From: Candidatus Mcinerneyibacteriota bacterium
Lineage (GTDB): Bacteria; AUK180; JAQVHJ01
Reading direction: 5' to 3'
Assembly (NCBI GenBank): GCA_030630935.1
Contig: DAOVMD010000003.1
Coordinates: forward strand, 1 to 25,324
DNA: 25,324 bases
In this document: one piece after another, positions 21,349-25,324 of the stretch
Numbering within the stretch: position 1 is the first letter of the stretch
How the letters are laid out: every line of letters begins with the position of its first letter
Notes under the pieces: generated by a model
Database searches by the model: none
Told to the model about the DNA's origin: nothing
What the model saw: the letters and a program-made list of their open reading frames with translations, nothing else
Program-made: the position numbers and the translations under genes

Positions 21349-22466
21349 AGAACCCCAGGTACAAAATATTATTAGTTGATAGTAACGATATTATTCAGCA
21401 AGCTTTCATATCTTATATTAACGACTCAAAACTTGCTTGGGAAGTATTTATTGCAGGATCAATTGCCACAGCGAAAAATATGCTTTCAGCAACAGAAATG
21501 AATATTGTGATTTCTAATTATTCCTTACCCGATGGTAATGTTTTTGATATTCTTGAATTTGAGAAAGACATTCCGGTAATTGTAACCACCGAAACCGGTA
21601 ATGAAGAAGTAGCGGTACAATTAATTAAAGCCGGAGCAAGTGAATATATTATTAAGGATAAGGAGTACAATTATTTTAAACTTTTTCCAACCCTGATTAA
21701 AAATGCGATTAGATCTAAATTTTCCGAAGTTCAAATCCGCGATTTTCACTATAAATTAAAGGAGATGGTGGATACTCGTACAGAGGAATTTAATAAATTG
21801 AATTTATTTCTTCAAGAAGAGATCGAAGATCATAAAAAAACAGTAAAGGTTTTAAAGGAAAGTTTAAATAAACAAAAGAGTCTTTTATTATCCTTACTGA
21901 AAGTTGTTTCCAGTATTATAGGAATAGCAGATAAATTTACTGCTGAGCATCAACTTCGAGTTGCCAGGTTAGCTCGGGCAATTGCACTTGAGATGAATTT
22001 ACCAGAGGAGAAAATTGAAGGATTATATCGAACTTCATTTGTTCATGATATTGGAAAGATTAATATCCCTTCGCAGATTATAAATAAACCTGAAGCCTTA
22101 ACCACTGATGAATATAAATTAGTAAAGACGCATCCGTTTATTGGGTTTGAGATTTTAAAAGATATTGATTTTCCATGGCCTGTTGCAAAAATAATTTTAC
22201 AGCATCATGAGCGGTTAGATGGTTCCGGTTACCCCTATAAAATAAAAGAGGCAGAAATTTTATTGGAAGCAAAGATCATTGCAGTTGCAGATGTAGTTGA
22301 GGCAATGTGTTCAAATAGACCATGGCGACCTGCATTAGGTCCGCTTGAAGCATTAACTGAGATCATGAAATATAAAGGGAAATATTATGATCCTGAGATT
22401 GTTGATATTTGTGTAATGTTATTTTCAGATAAAGATTTCAAGTTTGATGACGAACCGGAATCTTAG
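21345..22466 (+). CDS. HD-GYP c-di-GMP phosphodiesterase with degenerate receiver domain
   Basis: 373 residues. Residues 6-120 form a CheY-like receiver, but the phosphoacceptor aspartate is replaced by N58 (VISNYSLPDG) and the acidic pair has only D12 (VDSND); K104 and the T81/T82 position remain. It should therefore not be phosphorylated normally. A coiled-coil linker (~130-180) leads to a complete HD-GYP domain (~185-360): H202 (AEHQLRVARLAR), H234-D235 (VHDIGKINIPSQI), H263 (KTHPFIGFEIL), H287-H288 (HHERLDGSGYP, with the GYP at 295-297) and D316 (VADVVEAM). All the usual metal ligands are present, so it should hydrolyse c-di-GMP in the cytosol. Own promoter upstream; the lipoprotein genes start 48 bases after its stop with no visible promoter, so they may be cotranscribed. 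Confidence 0.92.
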   Translation: MKNPRYKILLVDSNDIIQQAFISYINDSKLAWEVFIAGSIATAKNMLSATEMNIVISNYSLPDGNVFDILEFEKDIPVIVTTETGNEEVAVQLIKAGASEYIIKDKEYNYFKLFPTLIKNAIRSKFSEVQIRDFHYKLKEMVDTRTEEFNKLNLFLQEEIEDHKKTVKVLKESLNKQKSLLLSLLKVVSSIIGIADKFTAEHQLRVARLARAIALEMNLPEEKIEGLYRTSFVHDIGKINIPSQIINKPEALTTDEYKLVKTHPFIGFEILKDIDFPWPVAKIILQHHERLDGSGYPYKIKEAEILLEAKIIAVADVVEAMCSNRPWRPALGPLEALTEIMKYKGKYYDPEIVDICVMLFSDKDFKFDDEPES

Positions 22467-22514
22467 ATTATTTAGTTAAAAGAGAATTTTATAAAACAAA
22501 AAAGGAGAATTTAC

Positions 22515-23471
22515 ATGAGAAATGTAAAAAGGATTTTAGTGGTGTTGTTTTTATTTAGTCTTCTAATTACTTTAATTTCCTGTGGTGGTGGTGAGAAGCT
22601 GGATATAAAACTGAAATTAAAGACCGGTGAAGTTTATGAGCAGGAGACTGTGCTTGACCAGAAAATTACGCAAGTAGTTATGGGAAACAGCATGGAGATG
22701 GATCAGAAAATAACTATGAAGTATAATCAAGTTGTAGAAGAAGTTGATGCTGATGGTAATATACTTTTTAATGTGAAATACGCAGCAGTAAAATTTATTC
22801 AGAAAACTGCTGCTTTTACAGTTGAATATGATTCAGATAATCCACCTAAGGAAATTCCACCGATGGCAATTGGCTATGATGCTTTAGTTGGGCTTGAATT
22901 CAAAATGAAAATGAATAATAAAGGTGAGGTTCTTGAGGTTTTTGGTATTGAAGAAATGTTTAAAAAAATGAGGGATAAATTTAAAAAATCCCTACCAGAT
23001 CTAAGTGAAGAAGAATTTGAAAAAATGATGGAAATCATTGAAAAAAGTTATGGTCCGGAAAGTATGGTTAATAATATGAAAAGTATGTCAGGTTTTTATC
23101 CTGATAAACCTATATCAGTAGGTTATAAATGGAAAGTTGAAAATAAATCAGGTCCTCCTTTGCCGCTTAAATTAAACACAGATTACCATTTTAAAGAGAA
23201 AAAAGATGGGATATTATTAATTACAGCTCAATCAACTTTAGAAAGTGACCCGGAAGCTGAACCAATGGAGATTGGTGAAATGAAAATGTCTTATAATGTG
23301 AAAGGTACTCAAAATGGAACTATTAAATTAGATCAGGATACTGGTTTATTAATAGAATCTAAATTACTCCAAAAATTTGAAGGTACAATTAAAATGACTG
23401 GAGCTCAGGCGATGGAGTGGCCAATTACTGCAGAAAGTACGATCATTGTGAGAACAAAGAAAGTTAAGTAG
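22515..23471 (+). CDS. Lipoprotein paralogue 1 of 3 (ATG start)
   Basis: 318 residues, ATG after AAGGAG. Signal peptide M-R-N-V-K-R with a hydrophobic stretch and lipobox L-I-S-C23. The mature part begins after a Gly-rich spacer with DIKLKLKTGEVYEQE; it then has EEVDADGNILFNVKY, a Met/Lys-rich helical middle (EEMFKKMRDKFKKSLPDL), and a hallmark F-Y-P-D-K-P-I-S-V-G-Y-K-W-K, ending in KGTQNGTIKLDQDTGLLIESK. This order resembles DUF6263-type lipoproteins (tentative, from memory). First of three tandem copies; next copy begins after 11 bases. Function unknown; likely a periplasm-facing lipid-anchored beta-rich protein, perhaps binding a lipophilic ligand (inference). Confidence 0.85.
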   Translation: MRNVKRILVVLFLFSLLITLISCGGGEKLDIKLKLKTGEVYEQETVLDQKITQVVMGNSMEMDQKITMKYNQVVEEVDADGNILFNVKYAAVKFIQKTAAFTVEYDSDNPPKEIPPMAIGYDALVGLEFKMKMNNKGEVLEVFGIEEMFKKMRDKFKKSLPDLSEEEFEKMMEIIEKSYGPESMVNNMKSMSGFYPDKPISVGYKWKVENKSGPPLPLKLNTDYHFKEKKDGILLITAQSTLESDPEAEPMEIGEMKMSYNVKGTQNGTIKLDQDTGLLIESKLLQKFEGTIKMTGAQAMEWPITAESTIIVRTKKVK

Positions 23472-23482
23472 AGAGAGATTCC

Positions 23483-24442
23483 TTGAGAAATATTAAGAGG
23501 ATTATAATATTATTATTTCTATTTGTTTTTCTAATTACATTAGTTTCTTGTAGTGCTGGTAATAAGAAGTATGATTTAAAACTGAAATACAAAACCGGTG
23601 AAGTTTATGAGTTGGAAATTGTAATTGAGCAGAGACATAAGCTAGAACTTGTTCACCTGGAAGATACATTGGATGTGTATGGGAAAATCACAACGAAGTT
23701 TATAGAAACTGTTGAGGAGATTGATGCTGACGGGAATATACTAATACATAGGAAATATGATGCGATAAAATCAATACAAAAAAACGGTCCTCTTAAAATT
23801 GAATATGATTCTGAGAACCTACCAGACGAAATTCCGCAAATTGTAATTCCTTTCCACGATTTAATTGGATTAGAATTCAAGAAGAAAATAAATGAAAAAG
23901 GTGAAATTCTTGAGGTTTTTGAGATTGAAGAAATATTGAAAAAGAGGCAGGCTAAATTAAAAAAAAGATATCCTGATTTAGATGAAATGATTTTAGAAAA
24001 AATGATGGAAGGCATTGAAAAGAACTATGCTCCTGAAAATCTGGGAGGTCCTTTAAAGCACTATTCAGTTTTACGTCAAGATAAACCTATATCGGTAGGT
24101 TATAAATGGATTGCTGAAGTTAAAACAGGACCCCCTTTACCGATTATAATAGAAACAGAATATCATTTTAAAGAAAAAAAGAATGATATATTATTAATTG
24201 TGATTAAATCGACTTTTGAAAGTTCTCCTGAATCTGAGCAAATGAAAAATATGTGGATATATAATGTGAAAGGTACTGAAAGTGGAATTATAAAAATTGA
24301 TAAGGATACAGGTATAATAGTAGACTCGAAAATCTACAGAAGGATCGAAGGTACAGTTACTATGAAAATAAAAGATGAAGATGCGATCTGCCCAATGTTA
24401 CAAGAAACTACAATCATTATAAGAACAAAGAAAGTTAAGTAA
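23483..24442 (+). CDS. Lipoprotein paralogue 2 of 3 (TTG start)
   Basis: 319 residues from a TTG preceded by GAGAGAGA; no nearby ATG fits, and the TTG sits exactly where paralogues 1 and 3 have ATG and GTG (all followed by aga-aat, R-N). Signal peptide with lipobox L-V-S-C. It aligns throughout with the neighbours (KLKYKTGEVYELE, VEEIDADGNILIHRKY, QDKPISVGYKWIAEVKTGPPLPI, VKGTESGIIKIDKDTG), but is the most divergent in the middle (K-K-R-Q-A-K-L-K-K-R-Y-P-D-L-D-E-M-I instead of the MFKKMRDK form). The TTG and poorer ribosome-binding site predict lower expression than the flanking copies. Same operon. Confidence 0.85.
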   Translation: MRNIKRIIILLFLFVFLITLVSCSAGNKKYDLKLKYKTGEVYELEIVIEQRHKLELVHLEDTLDVYGKITTKFIETVEEIDADGNILIHRKYDAIKSIQKNGPLKIEYDSENLPDEIPQIVIPFHDLIGLEFKKKINEKGEILEVFEIEEILKKRQAKLKKRYPDLDEMILEKMMEGIEKNYAPENLGGPLKHYSVLRQDKPISVGYKWIAEVKTGPPLPIIIETEYHFKEKKNDILLIVIKSTFESSPESEQMKNMWIYNVKGTESGIIKIDKDTGIIVDSKIYRRIEGTVTMKIKDEDAICPMLQETTIIIRTKKVK

Positions 24443-24453
24443 GGAGAGATTCC

Positions 24454-25324
24454 GTGAGAAATGTTAAGAGGATTATTATATTGTTATTTCTATCTGTTTT
24501 TCTAATTGCATTAGTTTCTTGTAGTGCCGGCAATCAGAAGTATGATTTTAAACTGAAATATAAAGTAGGTGAAGTTTATGAATTGGAAACCGTGATTGAT
24601 TCGAAAATAACGCAAGTAATTTTTGGAAACAGTATAGAGATAGATCAGAAAATAACCATGATATATCAACAGACTATTGAAGAAGTTGATGCAGATGGGA
24701 ATATGCTTATTAATATGAAATACACTACGGTAAAATTCAATCAGAAATCCGCTGCTTTGGAAATTGAATATGATTCTGAGAATCCACCAAAAGAAATTCT
24801 ACCAGGAGTAATTGCCTACGCTGCGTTCGTCGGCATTGAATTCAAGATGAAAATGAATAATAAAGGTGAAATCATTGAGGTTCTTGGGATTGAAGAAATG
24901 TTTAAAAAAATGCGGGATAAATATAAAAAATCAATTCCGGATCTAAATGAAGGCGAATTTGAAAAAATGATGGAAACAATTGAAAAAAGTTATAATGCTG
25001 AGAGTATTAAAATTAATTTCCAGAAGATGTCAGGTTTTTATCCGGATAAACCTGTATCGGTAGGTTATAAATGGAAAGTTGAAGATAAAACAGGTTCTCT
25101 TATATTAAATTCAGACTATCATTTTAAAGAAAAAAAAGAAGGTACATTATTAATTACTGCTCAATCAACTTTGGAAACTGACGCGGAAGCTGAACCAATG
25201 GAGTTTGGTGAAATGAAAATGCTATATGAGATAAAAGGTACTCAAAATGGAACTATGAAAGTAGATCAGGAAACAAATGTACTAATAGAATCGAAATTAT
25301 ATCGAAAATATGAAGGTACAATTA
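24454..25324 (+). CDS. Lipoprotein paralogue 3 of 3 (GTG start, 3' end outside window)
   Basis: Open from GTG at 24454 (after AAGGAGAG) to the window end, 290 codons, without a stop. Signal peptide with lipobox L-V-S-C, then SAGNQKYDFKLKYKVGEVYELE as in paralogue 2. From about residue 50 on it matches paralogue 1 instead: T-Q-V-I-F-G-N-S-I-E-I-D-Q-K-I-T-M, MFKKMRDKYKKSIPDL, GFYPDKPVSVGYKWKVE, AEPMEFGEMKM. It thus looks like a recombinant of the other two. A short stretch near 24817-24836 (tacgctgcgttcgtcgg) is richer in G+C than its surroundings. About 25-30 residues are missing at the 3' end judged from the paralogues. Confidence 0.85.
   Translation, partial: MRNVKRIIILLFLSVFLIALVSCSAGNQKYDFKLKYKVGEVYELETVIDSKITQVIFGNSIEIDQKITMIYQQTIEEVDADGNMLINMKYTTVKFNQKSAALEIEYDSENPPKEILPGVIAYAAFVGIEFKMKMNNKGEIIEVLGIEEMFKKMRDKYKKSIPDLNEGEFEKMMETIEKSYNAESIKINFQKMSGFYPDKPVSVGYKWKVEDKTGSLILNSDYHFKEKKEGTLLITAQSTLETDAEAEPMEFGEMKMLYEIKGTQNGTMKVDQETNVLIESKLYRKYEGTI

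Overview
The window is an AT-rich stretch (roughly one-third G+C by eye) from what looks like a Gram-negative bacterium. Four lipoproteins carry lipobox signals, and there are several polytopic membrane proteins. The one clear housekeeping gene is tyrS. The two giant Ser/Thr kinases share an N-terminal module and a 'DWG' kinase core that I associate with Planctomycetota, Lentisphaerota and related candidate phyla. I cannot name the organism, and that placement is a guess from family resemblance.

Layout. Positions 1-1634 hold the tail of one gene and the whole of a second; both encode a pilin-like C-terminal domain, which in the complete gene sits behind a PH-like cytoplasmic domain and a membrane helix. 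Positions 1635-2140 are dispersed palindromic repeats. Positions 2141-3319 encode a class III adenylate cyclase with a PAS-like N-terminus. Positions 3340-3700 hold more repeat and a decayed zinc-ribbon gene on the minus strand. Positions 3899-5545 encode an HtpX-like M48 membrane protease behind a clear promoter. Positions 5705-14796 hold two tandem giant kinases (1476 and 1511 residues) with the order N-terminal helical module, kinase, membrane helix, WD40-like propeller, six-helix membrane domain. They are followed after 16 bases by a membrane-anchored alpha/beta hydrolase (14813-16342). Positions 16563-18725 encode a lipoprotein built of about 16 tandem repeats of 31-37 residues. tyrS (19269-20477) lies between the two arms of an inverted repeat, within about 1.4 kb of non-coding sequence rich in hairpins and tandem repeats. 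Positions 21345-22466 encode an HD-GYP phosphodiesterase whose receiver domain has lost its phosphoacceptor. Positions 22515-25324 hold three tandem paralogous lipoproteins, the last running off the end.

How it fits together. The theme is signalling and envelope sensing: cAMP synthesis, c-di-GMP hydrolysis and Ser/Thr phosphorylation occur within 20 kb, alongside an envelope protease, lipoproteins and membrane sensors. The strongest candidate for an undescribed system is the kinase-kinase-hydrolase unit. Its two kinase cores are nearly identical and collinear, while the sensor propellers are strongly diverged and the C-terminal six-helix domain is shared. Four genes are preceded by a recurring promoter shape with a 17-base spacer and an extended -10 (TATG[C/T] before TATAAT or TAAAAT); a fifth has a similar extended -10 but no clear -35. 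The intergenic DNA is heavily invaded by small palindromic elements, some of which carry copies of gene leaders.
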